Part shown: one piece after another, positions 45,318 through 53,170 of the stretch
How positions within the stretch are numbered: position 1 is the stretch's first letter
Layout: every line of letters begins with the position of its first letter
From: Blastocatellia bacterium
GTDB taxonomy: Bacteria; Acidobacteriota; Blastocatellia; UBA7656; JADIYM01
Reading direction: 5' to 3'
Length of the DNA stretch: 64,000 bases
Assembly: GCA_021463145.1 (NCBI GenBank)
Contig: JAJTWZ010000008.1
Location: 1 to 64,000 of the forward strand
Notes under the pieces: generated by a model
Databases searched by the model: none
What the model saw: the letters and a program-made list of their open reading frames with translations, nothing else
What the model was told of the DNA's origin: nothing
Made by a program: the position numbers and the translations under genes

Positions 45318-45832
45318 TTGAGGTGAAGATACGCACTGGGGCCATCGAGGACGCATCTCTGCTCGCCTGGCTCGCGGAAGAGACGTTTCGCGATACGTTC
45401 GCGCAATACAACGACCCGGCGGACATGGACGCTTACATCGCCGAATCGCTGACGGCCGAGCGATTCGCCGCGGAGATCGCCGACCCGTCGAACGTGTGGT
45501 TCGTTGCCGAGGCTGACGGCGAGCCGGCCGGTTACGCGAAGCTGCGTGCCGGAGCGGCCCACGAGTCCGTCGCCGGGGACCGGCCTGTCGAGTTGGCCCG
45601 GCTATACGCACGGCACCGGTTTCACGGTGAAGGTGTCGGGCGGGCATTGATCGATGCCTGCTTCGAAGAGGCGCGGAAGCAGGGCGCGGTGACGATCTGG
45701 CTGGGCGTGTGGGAGCACAACGCGCGCGCGATCGCCTTCTACCGGAAGTGCGGATTCGAGAATTGCGGCGCGACGACCTTCATATTGGGAAAGGACGTTC
45801 AGACGGACACCGTAATGAGCCGGCGGCTGTAG
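45314..45832 (+). CDS. GNAT family N-acetyltransferase
   Basis: 172 residues. VELARLYARHRFHGEGVGRALIDACFEEARKQG carries the acetyl-CoA loop (RFHGEGVG), and WLGVWEHNARAIAFYRKCGF is motif B. Close to spermidine/diamine-type or YkkB-like acetyltransferases. Translational coupling to the upstream decarboxylase suggests that it acetylates the amine formed, but this is inference. Confidence 0.88.
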   Translation: MIEVKIRTGAIEDASLLAWLAEETFRDTFAQYNDPADMDAYIAESLTAERFAAEIADPSNVWFVAEADGEPAGYAKLRAGAAHESVAGDRPVELARLYARHRFHGEGVGRALIDACFEEARKQGAVTIWLGVWEHNARAIAFYRKCGFENCGATTFILGKDVQTDTVMSRRL

Positions 45833-46040
45833 GGTCCGCGAACGAGCCGGACACGGACTTTCGCCCGAAGGAGGCACGTGCAGGTCTGTCTCTCCTCGAG
45901 CGGCCCGGCCGCGCCTGGCGGAAATGTCAGCCAACGCGAGAAGCAGGACTTCCGCGAAGGGTCTACACACCTACCGCCGGCGATCGGCCACGGACCGCTT
46001 GGATCGAATCGCAGGACGGTGCGGATTCGGAGACCTGTGC

Positions 46041-46147
46041 GACCGCTCCGCGGTCGGGATCTGTATTTTGCGTTGTCCGGGGGTCGCGACGGATCGCTTC
46101 GCTCACCGCCGCGACCCCCGGCTATCGTATGTGACCGCTCCGCGGTC
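46041..46147 (+). repeat. REPIN-like palindromic composite, copy 1
   Basis: GACCGCTCCGCGGTC at 46041-46055 and again at 46133-46147 flank a large inverted repeat, CCGGGGGTCGCG (46077-46088) and CGCGACCCCCGG (46110-46121), followed by CTAT. The same layout recurs at 60781-60867 and, inverted, at 60602-60712. Confidence 0.85.
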
Positions 46148-46313
46148 AATCCCTAACCGGATCGCTGTCAATCCCTGGCCGGTTCGCCGTCGACGTGCGC
46201 CATGTTCGCGGACAATCCGAGTCCGGTTCGCGGTCGCCGTGCGGCCACTTCGCGGTCAAGCCGGTTCCGGGCCAGGCCGCTGATGCAAAATCACGGAAAT
46301 TTCGGATGTGGCT

Positions 46314-46340
46314 GGTACTCGGAGCTGAAGCTCCAGTACC
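46314..46340. repeat. short hairpin
   Basis: GGTACT-C-GGAGCT (46314-46326), loop GA, AGCTCCAGTACC (46329-46340): a 12-bp stem with one bulged base. Function unknown. Confidence 0.7.
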
Positions 46341-46442
46341 CGAAGCTGAAGTGCCGGGCATGCGGCCGCTTCGAGAGTGCCACCAGAAAGCGGCACGACT
46401 GGGCCGCGAGTTTGCGCATCGCCCTCTTCGGGCCAAAGCGAG

Positions 46443-46476
46443 ACGGGTCCGCTGGAGACATCCCCAGCGGACCCGT
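46443..46476 (-). terminator. terminator-like stem-loop after the Cys-rich gene
   Basis: ACGGGTCCGCTGG (46443-46455) and CCAGCGGACCCGT (46464-46476) form a 13-bp perfect stem. It lies 36 bp beyond the stop of the 46512-47096 gene. No strong T-run follows. Confidence 0.6.
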
Positions 46477-46511
46477 AGGATTCCGGCACTCGCCGGCCCG
46501 GACTCGAGCGA

Positions 46512-47096
46512 CTACGCGGCCTTCGCGCAGCAGCTCGCGCCTTCTGCACAGCACGCCGATCCCGTGCCGCAGCACGAGTCCGACTTCGCCGTCGCTGTCG
46601 ACGCGTGACTGGCGCAGCAGCTCGCGCCCTCAGTGCAGCACGCCGATCCCGTGCCGCAGCACGATTCCGACTTCGCCGTCGCTGTCGACGCGTGACTGGC
46701 GCAGCAGCTCGCGCCCTCGGCGCAGCACGCCGATCCCGTGCCGCAGCACGCGTCCGACTTCGCGGTCTCATACGACACGTTCACGACATTCGCCGCCGGC
46801 TTGGCATCCGCGTGCTCCTTGCAGCATTTGCCTTCGGCACAGCACTTCATGTCGGGGCCGCAACAGCCGTCCTTAGCCACGGCCGCACCATCTGCGTTCT
46901 TCTTCATCGCGCAGGCTTCGGCGTCCTTCTTGCACGTCGCGGCCTTCGCTTCCTTTGCGCAGCAGGAAGCCGTGTCCTTCATCTGACATCCCGCCGGCTT
47001 TTCGGCAGGAGCGTCCTGCGCCTGCGGCGCGGATGCGAAAGCGATTCCAACGAAACCAAACACGAACAGGGCGACAAGAATATGAATGCGATTCAT
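46512..47096 (-). CDS. secreted cysteine-rich repeat protein, metallothionein-like
   Basis: 194 residues. Signal peptide (MNRIHILVALFVFGFVGIAF, cleavage near ASA). The mature chain contains 29 cysteines, mostly as CC pairs. The C-terminal half has three 29-residue units (87 bp at DNA level) of the form CCGTGSACCAEGASCCASHA plus STATAKSDS, the last one truncated. The first half has SCCAKEAKAATCKKDAEAC and GCCGPDMKCCAEGKCCKEH. It likely binds soft metals such as Cu, Zn or Hg in the periplasm; this is inference. The ATG at 47096 has AGGAG 9 bp upstream. Preceded by a second Cys-containing gene. Confidence 0.8.
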   Translation of the reverse strand: MNRIHILVALFVFGFVGIAFASAPQAQDAPAEKPAGCQMKDTASCCAKEAKAATCKKDAEACAMKKNADGAAVAKDGCCGPDMKCCAEGKCCKEHADAKPAANVVNVSYETAKSDACCGTGSACCAEGASCCASHASTATAKSESCCGTGSACCTEGASCCASHASTATAKSDSCCGTGSACCAEGASCCAKAA

Positions 47097-47193
47097 CTGA
47101 GCGTCTCCTTTGACGTTGTTGAACGAACGTAACGATCCCACCCCGCGGCACGAGCCGGAGAGGCGGCGAGTCGAATCTACGCCAACGAACGCT

Positions 47194-47586
47194 CTAAATC
47201 AGGAAGACGCAGCAGCGAAGGTGCGTATCGCCACGACTGCGAACAGGAAGCGTCGACGAGTATCTCGAATCCACCGGCACGGGAGCCGCAACGGTCGCAA
47301 CGAACCGCGCCTGCACATCCGAGTCGACCGGCAGGGGATGACGCTGCGGCCCATCGACGGGAGGCCGGCGCCCGAACATCGAACAGACATGCGAAACGCC
47401 TGAAATCGATCCGGCGGCCAGCATCGGTCCCTGTTCGGCATCCGACCCGGCAATCTCGCACGACTCCGCGCAGCAGGAAGACTCTTTCGGCTTCTCGCAC
47501 GCCATAGTCGACGCGCCACACACGGCAAGGCAGCTGAGCAGGCAAAGCGCGCCGCTCAACCACACCGTAATCGCCGGAGCCAGCAT
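47194..47586 (-). CDS. small membrane-anchored Cys-containing protein
   Basis: 130 residues. From the ATG at 47586 a hydrophobic segment (APAITVWLSGALCLLSCLAV) is followed by CEKPKESSCCAESCEI, a metal-site-like cluster, then a Pro/Arg-rich tail ending LRCCVFLI. It lies 97 bp upstream of the Cys-rich repeat gene and is probably related in function (metal handling). No known family. Confidence 0.5.
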   Translation of the reverse strand: MLAPAITVWLSGALCLLSCLAVCGASTMACEKPKESSCCAESCEIAGSDAEQGPMLAAGSISGVSHVCSMFGRRPPVDGPQRHPLPVDSDVQARFVATVAAPVPVDSRYSSTLPVRSRGDTHLRCCVFLI

Positions 47587-47703
47587 CCGCCCCGTGAACC
47601 CGAATGTCGTGTGCCTACCTCCGATCACGAGTCGTACCGTACCCCGCACCCTACCCGCGCGTCAACGTGCACCAGGCCAGACGCGCGGGTCGGGTACGGC
47701 GCA

Positions 47704-48231
47704 TCAGCTGTCGTAAGAGAGCAGCGACGCAACACGGTGACCGGCAAGTTTCTCCCGTCCACCGAGAAACGTGAGCTCCACCACGAACGCGCAGGCCACC
47801 ACTTCGCCGCCTAGCCGTTCGACGAGGTCGACGACCGCCTTCGCCGTGCCCCCGGTAGCGAGCAGGTCGTCGGCAATCAGCACCCGGTGGCCGGGACCGA
47901 TCGCGTCCTTGTGGATTTCGAGCGTATCGGTACCGTACTCGAGGTCGTACTCGATGCTGACTGTCTCCGCCGGCAGTTTTCGGGGCTTCCGGATCGGCAC
48001 GAATCCCGCACCCAGACGGTATGCGAGCGCAGGCGCGAAGATGAATCCGCGGGCTTCCATCCCTACAACGGTGTCGATTCGGTGTGCCTCGGGCCCGATG
48101 AGCTCCGTGAGACGATCGATCGTCGTGCGAAGACCGTGCGGATGCTTGAGCAGGGTCGTTATGTCGTAAAAGAGGATTCCAGGCTTGGGAAAGTCGGGGA
48201 CCTCGCGGATCAGGCTTTTCAGGTTCTCCAC
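47704..48231 (-). CDS. apt: adenine phosphoribosyltransferase
   Basis: 175 residues. Converts adenine and PRPP to AMP. The PRPP motif is [35 protein letters not shown] is the standard N-terminus, and [20 protein letters not shown] and [11 protein letters not shown] follow. It starts with GTG at 48231, with GAGGAG some 17 bp upstream. Confidence 0.96.
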   Translation of the reverse strand: MENLKSLIREVPDFPKPGILFYDITTLLKHPHGLRTTIDRLTELIGPEAHRIDTVVGMEARGFIFAPALAYRLGAGFVPIRKPRKLPAETVSIEYDLEYGTDTLEIHKDAIGPGHRVLIADDLLATGGTAKAVVDLVERLGGEVVACAFVVELTFLGGREKLAGHRVASLLSYDS

Positions 48232-48254
48232 GTTCGTTTCGTAGCTCCTCGGTG

Positions 48255-48527
48255 TCAGGGTAGGACGTTGAATCCGGATCGCCCGGCTGGTTCAAGCGAA
48301 GATTCGGCGACGCTGTCGACTCGTCCAGCGCTCGGGCCTCGCTCGAGCTCTTTTCGAAAGGCGGCAACTGCCCCGTCATCGCCTTCCGCAACTGCTTCAA
48401 CCGAGCCGTCGGGCAGGTTTCTGACGGTTCCGGCAACGGCCGCCCTCGAGGCGGCCTGTCGCGTGAACCACCGGAATCCGACTCCCTGCACGCGTCCGGT
48501 TACGATGAATTTTCGAGCGATTGTCAT
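48255..48527 (-). CDS. acyP: acylphosphatase
   Basis: 90 residues, the family length. The active-site loop is [16 protein letters not shown] (Arg anion site), and [18 protein letters not shown] includes the catalytic Asn. It hydrolyses acyl phosphates. It lies between tRNA-Pro(CGG) and apt on the same strand. Confidence 0.95.
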   Translation of the reverse strand: MTIARKFIVTGRVQGVGFRWFTRQAASRAAVAGTVRNLPDGSVEAVAEGDDGAVAAFRKELERGPSAGRVDSVAESSLEPAGRSGFNVLP

Positions 48528-48541
48528 CTGCCGTTGGAAAG

Positions 48542-48578
48542 TGAAAAGGCCCCAACCACGTTCCCGTGATTGGGGTCC
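48542..48578 (-). terminator. rho-independent terminator after tRNA-Pro(CGG)
   Basis: On the minus strand, GGACCCCAATCACG and CGTGGTTGGGGCC form a stem around GGAA, followed by TTTTCAC. It lies 12 bp beyond the tRNA and 15 bp before acyP. Confidence 0.8.
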
Positions 48579-48589
48579 TGCATTGCAAG

Positions 48590-48663
<74 letters not shown>

Positions 48664-48795
48664 TCGAAGGAACACGGAGCCTACACGCGCGGTCCTTATC
48701 TGTCAAAAGTTTCTTTAGTCCTGTGTTCAAAACGAAACGACGGGCGCGTGGTCACGTGACCGCGCGCCCGTCAGGACGAGGCTCGTGACGTTCAG

Positions 48796-49848
48796 CTACG
48801 CCCGATTGCCGTTGCCATTGCCGTTGCCATTGCCGTTGTCATCATCGTCGTCGTCGTCGTCGTCATCGTTGCCGTTCCCGTTGTCGTCGTCGTTGCCGTT
48901 CCCATTCCCGTTGCCGTTCATGTTCCCGTTGCCGTTGTCGTCGTCGTTTCCGTTCCCGTTCCCATTCCCGTTCCCGTTGCCATTCCCGTTGCCATTCCCG
49001 TTGTCGTTGCCGTTATCGTCACCGTTGTCCTCGGAGCTGTCGTCGACACCGTCACCGTTCGAGTCGTCGTCCGAGTCGTCGTCGACGTCGTCGCCGTCCG
49101 AGTCGTCATCGCTGCGATTCATCGTGCCGTCGCCGTCGATGTCGTCGTCGTCGTAGTTGGCGCGATCGTCACCGTCGATGTCGTCGTCCGCCGAGTTCGG
49201 CATCCGATCGTCGTCGATGTCCGAATCGTCCTTGTTGAGCGTTCCGTCGCCGTCCACGTCGACATCCGAGCTGTTCGGAATCCCGTCCTGGTCCGCATCG
49301 TCGTCCGACGCGTTCGGGATGCCGTCGTCGTCCGTATCCGCGAGGCCGCCCTTCGCTGCCCGCAGGTTGTTGTTCACGCCGGAGAGGGCCCGGCTGAGCG
49401 CGGTCTGCGCCGCGGTGACCGTCACGCCCGACTCGACGAAAAAATCGCCGAGCGCAACGCCCGTTCCGAGTCGCGCCATCACCTGGCCGAGCGGCTGTCC
49501 GGTCTCGCGGGCTGCAACCGCAGCCGGCGCCACGACCGGAAGCCCTTCACTCCGGCTCAGCAGAACGTCTTCCGGCACACCGGTGTGGACCGAGAGGACG
49601 TGGGCCGCCAGGAAGTTGTTCGATCGCTTCGCCAGCTTCCGCGTGGCCATCTCGAGCTTGTCGCCGGTCTTCGCCACTCGCCGGACGGCGTTGGCGCGCT
49701 GGCTGCCCTGCGCGTACACCTTTATCGCGCCGCTGTCCGGAACCGTGAGGCTCCACATCACCAACATCGCGATCGATCCGAGGTATGCGCTCACCGTAGC
49801 GGCGCGGGTCAGGGACTTCCGTGCGTTACCGATATTCTGCTGTTCCAT
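48796..49848 (-). CDS. thrombospondin type 3 repeat protein with Asn-Gly-rich tail
   Basis: 350 residues. A signal anchor near residue 20-40 (YLGSIAMLVMWSLTV), then an Ala/Arg-rich helical region to about 165. Next come calcium-binding type 3 repeats (DTDDDGIPNASDDDADQDGI, DVDGDGTLNKDDSDIDDD and so on), and finally about 80 residues of GNGNGN and DDDNGNGN blocks ending GNRA. Such proteins bind Ca2+ and are surface-associated. The ATG at 49848 has GGAGG 9 bp upstream. The tail is encoded by near-perfect hexamer repeats and may vary in length by slippage. Confidence 0.85.
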   Translation of the reverse strand: MEQQNIGNARKSLTRAATVSAYLGSIAMLVMWSLTVPDSGAIKVYAQGSQRANAVRRVAKTGDKLEMATRKLAKRSNNFLAAHVLSVHTGVPEDVLLSRSEGLPVVAPAAVAARETGQPLGQVMARLGTGVALGDFFVESGVTVTAAQTALSRALSGVNNNLRAAKGGLADTDDDGIPNASDDDADQDGIPNSSDVDVDGDGTLNKDDSDIDDDRMPNSADDDIDGDDRANYDDDDIDGDGTMNRSDDDSDGDDVDDDSDDDSNGDGVDDSSEDNGDDNGNDNGNGNGNGNGNGNGNGNGNDDDNGNGNMNGNGNGNGNDDDNGNGNDDDDDDDDDDNGNGNGNGNGNRA

Positions 49849-50153
49849 CGTGATCAGCCTCCGTTGTTGCTTGAAACCGACAACCGGATCCGCGAGCGCC
49901 TCGGTCTCGAATCGGCCGAAGCCCACGTCCCCGGCGCTCGAACGGCCCTCGCGGATCCGTTCACCCTGTTGTCGTGCCGAACCGACAGAGCACCGAATGG
50001 CAGGCAAAATACCGCCGGGGGCGGGAAATCTTCCCGGACGACTCGGGAGCGCGTCGGGCCCGAGCGCCCGTCTCCGGACGCACGAAGGACGGCCCCCCAT
50101 CCGGAAGGACCTTCCGTGGTGCGGCAGGCTGGGAGGAGGGTCAGTCGAGCTGC
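49849..50153. other. 5' region of the type 3 repeat gene, no gene seen
   Basis: No coding frame is supported. It contains a long inverted repeat (49885-49959) that would form a structured leader, and GGAGG close to the start codon. Confidence 0.5.
49885..49959 (-). promoter_or_regulatory. structured 5' leader (long inverted repeat)
   Basis: CGGATCCGCGAG (49885-49896) and CTCGCGGATCCG (49948-49959) are perfect 12-bp inverted arms. Inside them GCGCC/GGCGC and a GGCC-GAA-GCC-type hairpin can form. It sits 37 bp before the start of the type 3 repeat gene. I do not recognise a known riboswitch class. Confidence 0.45.
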
Positions 50154-50252
50154 CTAGAAGCGATTGCCGTTCCCGTTCCCGTTGCAGTTCCCGTTGCCGT
50201 TTCCGTTATCGTCTTTCACGATCAGAGCAATCCGGAGTCCGCAAACGGTCAC
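50154..50252 (-). pseudogene. short Asn-Gly repeat fragment
   Basis: A 32-codon frame from GTG at 50252 ends DDNGNGNGNCNGNGNGNRF and a TAG. The tail closely resembles the C-terminus of the 48796-49848 protein (ending GNGNRA). There is no ribosome site and no domain in front, so it is probably the remnant of a second copy. Confidence 0.4.
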
Positions 50253-50409
50253 GTAATGTAAAGAGTCCCGGCTCTATGTCTCAATGCCTCTGTGACTCGG
50301 TGCGCGCAGCTCTTCGGTTGACGTGAAGGGTGATGCGCACAGCGTCGCCAATCGCCGGGACGCGGAGACGGCCGGAGGCTCACGTCACGTGCCACTGACT
50401 GCAAACGAA

Positions 50410-51099
50410 CTACTTGTCGAAACCGTAGCGGCCGATCAGCTTCACGAAGATACAGCCACCGAACTCTTCTTCGACGATTCCGCTTCCGGTTCGCGTCACG
50501 CGGACCAGGGTCTGGCTTTTCTCGGTTCCGACCGGCACCACGAGCCTTCCGCCCACGGCGAGTTGCTTGACGAGAGGTTCAGGCACCGACGGTCCGCCCG
50601 CCGCCACAAGAATCGCGTCGTACGGTGCGTGCTCGCTCCATCCGATCGTGCCGTCGAAGCACTTTATCGTTGCGTTCGTGATCTTCAGCTTCCGCAGGCG
50701 GTTCATGGCTTCACGCGCAAGCTCCGCGATCCGCTCGATCCCGTAGACGTACTTCGATAGCGCCGCCGCGACCGCTGTCTGGTAGCCGGAACCCGCCCCG
50801 ATCTCGAGCACACGGCTCTCAGGCGTCAATTCGCACAGCGATGTCATGATGGCGACCATGTAAGGCTGCGAGATCGTCTGTTCGGCCCCGATCGCAAGCG
50901 CGTGGTCCCCGTATGACTTGTCGGTAAATGGCTCGGGCACGAATTCGTGGCGAGGTATGCGGCGCATGACGTCGAGCACTTTCTCGTCGCGGATTCCCCG
51001 ATCGACGAGCGTCTCGACCATCCTGTTTCGCGCTCGTTCGTAGCGATCCGAAATCGCCGCCGCCGCCGGTTGCCGCCGGCCTCCGTCGGAGGAGATCAC
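50410..51099 (-). CDS. pcm: protein-L-isoaspartate O-methyltransferase
   Basis: 229 residues from GTG 51099. It methylates isoaspartyl residues to repair aged proteins. Motif I is VLEIGAGSGYQTAVAA; PRHEFVP, YGDHALAIGAEQTISQPYMVA and ILVAAGGPSVPEPLVKQL are typical. The GTG overlaps the surE stop (GTGA at 51096-51099); an ATG at 51138 in the same frame would overlap surE by 43 bp and has no spaced ribosome site. Confidence 0.94.
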   Translation of the reverse strand: MISSDGGRRQPAAAAISDRYERARNRMVETLVDRGIRDEKVLDVMRRIPRHEFVPEPFTDKSYGDHALAIGAEQTISQPYMVAIMTSLCELTPESRVLEIGAGSGYQTAVAAALSKYVYGIERIAELAREAMNRLRKLKITNATIKCFDGTIGWSEHAPYDAILVAAGGPSVPEPLVKQLAVGGRLVVPVGTEKSQTLVRVTRTGSGIVEEEFGGCIFVKLIGRYGFDK

Positions 51100-51869
51100 C
51101 TGGCGCCCCCTGTTCTCGCCTCGTGGGAAGGTATCCATCCCTTGCCACGCAGTTCATCGAGCGCGCGGTAGTCCGTCAGGTCGTTCCGTAGCGGAGTCAC
51201 CGAGACTAATCCATCCGCCACTGCCGCGTAGTCAGTCCCATCATCATGAATGGGGGTGGAGTAGTCCTCACCGATCCAGTAATAATGGCGCTGGCGCGGG
51301 TCAACCCCGACTATGACCGACGGTTTTGCCGTTTTCACACCCTGCCGCGTGATCCGTACCCCCCGAACCGGTCCGACCGGGACGTTCACGCTCAGTAGAG
51401 TTCCCTTCGGAAGTCCATCAGCCAGAACCTTTTCCACGAGCGTTGCCGCGAATTCCGCAGCGTGCGTGTAGTCGAAGTTCGACCGCGTCACAAGACTGAC
51501 CGCGATACCGGGAAGCCCGTGAATCGTGCCCTCGAGGGCTCCGGCGACGGTTCCCGAATAGGTGGTGTCGTCTCCAAGATTGGGTCCTCGATTGATGCCC
51601 GAAAGGACGATGTCGGGCCTGCGATCCTTCATGAGGTGCCCGATGGCGATGGTGACGCAGTCGGTAGGCGTACCGTCGACCGAAAAGTGTCTGGAATCGA
51701 TCCGATCCACGCGCAAGGGCCTGGTGAGCGTCAGTGAATGCGACGCGGCGCTCATCTCGTGCGCCGGAGCTACGACCGTGACTTCTCCGAGCCGCTCGAG
51801 CGCCCTTGCGAGCACGATGAGACCGTCGGAGTGGATGCCGTCGTCGTTCGTGACAAGTATTCTGGTCAT
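51096..51869 (-). CDS. surE: 5'/3'-nucleotidase SurE
   Basis: 257 residues. Metal-dependent nucleoside monophosphate phosphatase. ILVTNDDGIHSDGL holds the DD metal pair, APAHEMSAASHSLTL and SGINRGPNLGDDTTYSGTVAGA are the other active-site blocks. It forms the common surE-pcm pair; ATG 51869 is the family start. Confidence 0.96.
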   Translation of the reverse strand: MTRILVTNDDGIHSDGLIVLARALERLGEVTVVAPAHEMSAASHSLTLTRPLRVDRIDSRHFSVDGTPTDCVTIAIGHLMKDRRPDIVLSGINRGPNLGDDTTYSGTVAGALEGTIHGLPGIAVSLVTRSNFDYTHAAEFAATLVEKVLADGLPKGTLLSVNVPVGPVRGVRITRQGVKTAKPSVIVGVDPRQRHYYWIGEDYSTPIHDDGTDYAAVADGLVSVTPLRNDLTDYRALDELRGKGWIPSHEARTGGAR

Positions 51870-51878
51870 TAAACACGT

Positions 51879-51913
51879 GAAGGACACCCGGTGGCAGTTA
51901 CCGTGTGTCCTTC
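51879..51913 (-). terminator. stem-loop between tRNA-Pro(GGG) and surE
   Basis: GAAGGACAC-C-CGGT, loop, ACCG-T-GTGTCCTTC: 13 pairs with one internal mismatch. It starts 28 bp beyond the tRNA and ends 9 bp before surE. It may end the tRNA transcript, stop processing, or shape the surE leader. No T-run follows on the minus strand. Confidence 0.5.
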
Positions 51914-51941
51914 TCCAAAACCACGCAATCTCGAATGTTGG

Positions 51942-52018
<77 letters not shown>

Positions 52019-52025
52019 CGCCGCC

Positions 52026-52478
52026 CTAGCGGCGGCCGGAACTCTTACCATCCGTGTTGAGCATTGTCAACACGGCCTCCAGTTCACGCCGGATCCGCTT
52101 GATCGAACGCTTCGCGTGGCCCCCGACAGCGCCTGGCGGTGGCCCCGAGTTCGCGAGTCCCGCGGCCTCCGGGTCGGCCGCCATCTCTGGCGTGACCACC
52201 TTGAGCCTCGCGTTAGGTCCGCTCCTGAGTTCGTCCGAAAGCCGCCGCTTGGCGCCAGCTATCGTAAACTTCTCATCGTAAAGAAGTTCTCGAATTCGCA
52301 TTACGATCTCGAGATCCTTGCGACGGTAGACGCGCTGCCCGGCGCGATTCTTCTGCGGTGCAAGCATGGGAAATTCCGATTCCCAGTAACGCAGGACGTG
52401 CGGCTGAACCCCGATATGATCGCAGACTTCTCCAATCTTGTAGAAAAGCTTGTCGGGGATGACCTTGGCGGGTTCCAT
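52026..52478 (-). CDS. MerR family regulator
   Basis: 150 residues. A MerR HTH covers 12-80: LFYKIGEVCDHIGVQPHVLRYWESEFPML, RAGQRVYRRKDLEIVMRIRELL, FTIAGAKRRL. This is the type found beside ihfA in many bacteria, with no effector known. The C-terminal part is a short helix (RIRRELEAVLTML). It follows ihfA by 26 bp. Confidence 0.92.
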   Translation of the reverse strand: MEPAKVIPDKLFYKIGEVCDHIGVQPHVLRYWESEFPMLAPQKNRAGQRVYRRKDLEIVMRIRELLYDEKFTIAGAKRRLSDELRSGPNARLKVVTPEMAADPEAAGLANSGPPPGAVGGHAKRSIKRIRRELEAVLTMLNTDGKSSGRR

Positions 52479-52504
52479 CGATTACCTCAGCCCAGTCTGC
52501 CGGA

Positions 52505-52783
52505 TCACGTTGTCGGGACGGAGCGCATCGACCTAGAGGGCCGAAAGACGAGGGCTTTGTGAGATTTAAGGCGAAGCTCCTCTCCCGTGGAGGGATTTCG
52601 CCCGCGACGAGGCTTTCGTTCGATCACCTCGAGGGTGCCGAATCCGACGATCCGGACGCCTTCGCCGCGGATGAGCCGGTCCCGGATGATATCGAAGATC
52701 GTGTCTACGAGGCGCCGTGCCTCGCCAATTGTCAGCCCGCCGTGGCGTTCGTAGATTGCGCGCGCCAAATCCGCCTTCGTCAT
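52505..52783 (-). CDS. ihfA: HU/IHF-type DNA-bending protein (integration host factor alpha)
   Basis: 92 residues. KADLARAIYERHGGLTIGEA at the N-terminus and GFGTLEVIERKPRRGRNPSTGEE, the DNA-binding arm with the conserved Pro, identify the family. IHF-alpha is favoured over HU by its merR neighbour. It has a strong promoter at 52840-52868. Confidence 0.93.
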   Translation of the reverse strand: MTKADLARAIYERHGGLTIGEARRLVDTIFDIIRDRLIRGEGVRIVGFGTLEVIERKPRRGRNPSTGEELRLKSHKALVFRPSRSMRSVPTT

Positions 52784-52839
52784 TTCAAGTTAATTTCTTA
52801 CCGGAGAGACTGAGTTGCCGGGAGTCGCAACCGGAGCCC

Positions 52840-52868
52840 AGTGTAAGCGGCGAACTTCCGGGTGTCAA
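52840..52868 (-). promoter_or_regulatory. sigma-70 promoter of ihfA
   Basis: On the minus strand a perfect -35, TTGACA (52868-52863), 17 bp, then TACACT (52845-52840), 57 bp before the ihfA start codon. Confidence 0.8.
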
Positions 52869-53103
52869 CGGCGATATGTGCAGCGCTGACGGAGATTTAT
52901 GGCTGTTGAGCACATGTAGGAGCGATAGGGCAAGGCAAGGAGTCGAAGATCCCGAATGCGGCGGGCCAAGGCTCCGGCTTCGGATCGATGGCGCTGAAGG
53001 GCCGCGCCGGCTCGCTGTCACGCAGCTCGGAAGCGCTCAGTTGCGGCGCTCGTAAGCACAAATCCCGTGTAACCTCCGGGACCCGTCGCCGAAACCTCGC
53101 TCA

Positions 53104-53132
53104 TTGCCATCTACGCCCCTCGCATCTACAAT
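53104..53132 (+). promoter_or_regulatory. sigma-70 promoter of the accD operon
   Basis: TTGCCA (53104-53109), 17 bp, TACAAT (53127-53132), 38 bp before the accD GTG. Confidence 0.8.
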
Positions 53133-53170
53133 CCCGGCGATCCCGAACGCCCCACGAACTGGAGGACGGC

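Larger units (their letters stand above)
45833..46511. other. non-coding interval with REPIN-like element and hairpins
   Basis: No gene is supported on either strand. It contains a palindromic composite (46041-46147), degenerate copies of GCGGTCAATCCC-type sequence just after it (to about 46260), a hairpin (46314-46340) and a terminator-like stem (46443-46476). Confidence 0.7.
52784..53170. other. divergent regulatory region between ihfA and accD
   Basis: 387 bp with no supported gene. It contains the ihfA promoter (52840-52868, minus) and the accD promoter (53104-53132, plus). The middle (about 52870-53100) shows no feature I can name. Confidence 0.6.

Noticed and set aside
45878-46283. Plus-strand proteins between the GNAT gene and the Cys-rich gene
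   Set aside because: The open frames are Arg/Pro-rich and run through the palindromic elements. No domain or ribosome site is present.
48785-49156. Plus-strand Pro/Leu/Ser repeat protein opposite the Asn-Gly tail
   Set aside because: It is the complement of the Asn-Gly/Asp coding repeat and has no independent support.
49849-49990. Cyclic-di-GMP (GEMM) riboswitch before the type 3 repeat gene
   Set aside because: A GGGGACGTGGGC stretch recalls GEMM, but the conserved GGGACGCAAAGCC-type core and tetraloop receptor are absent.
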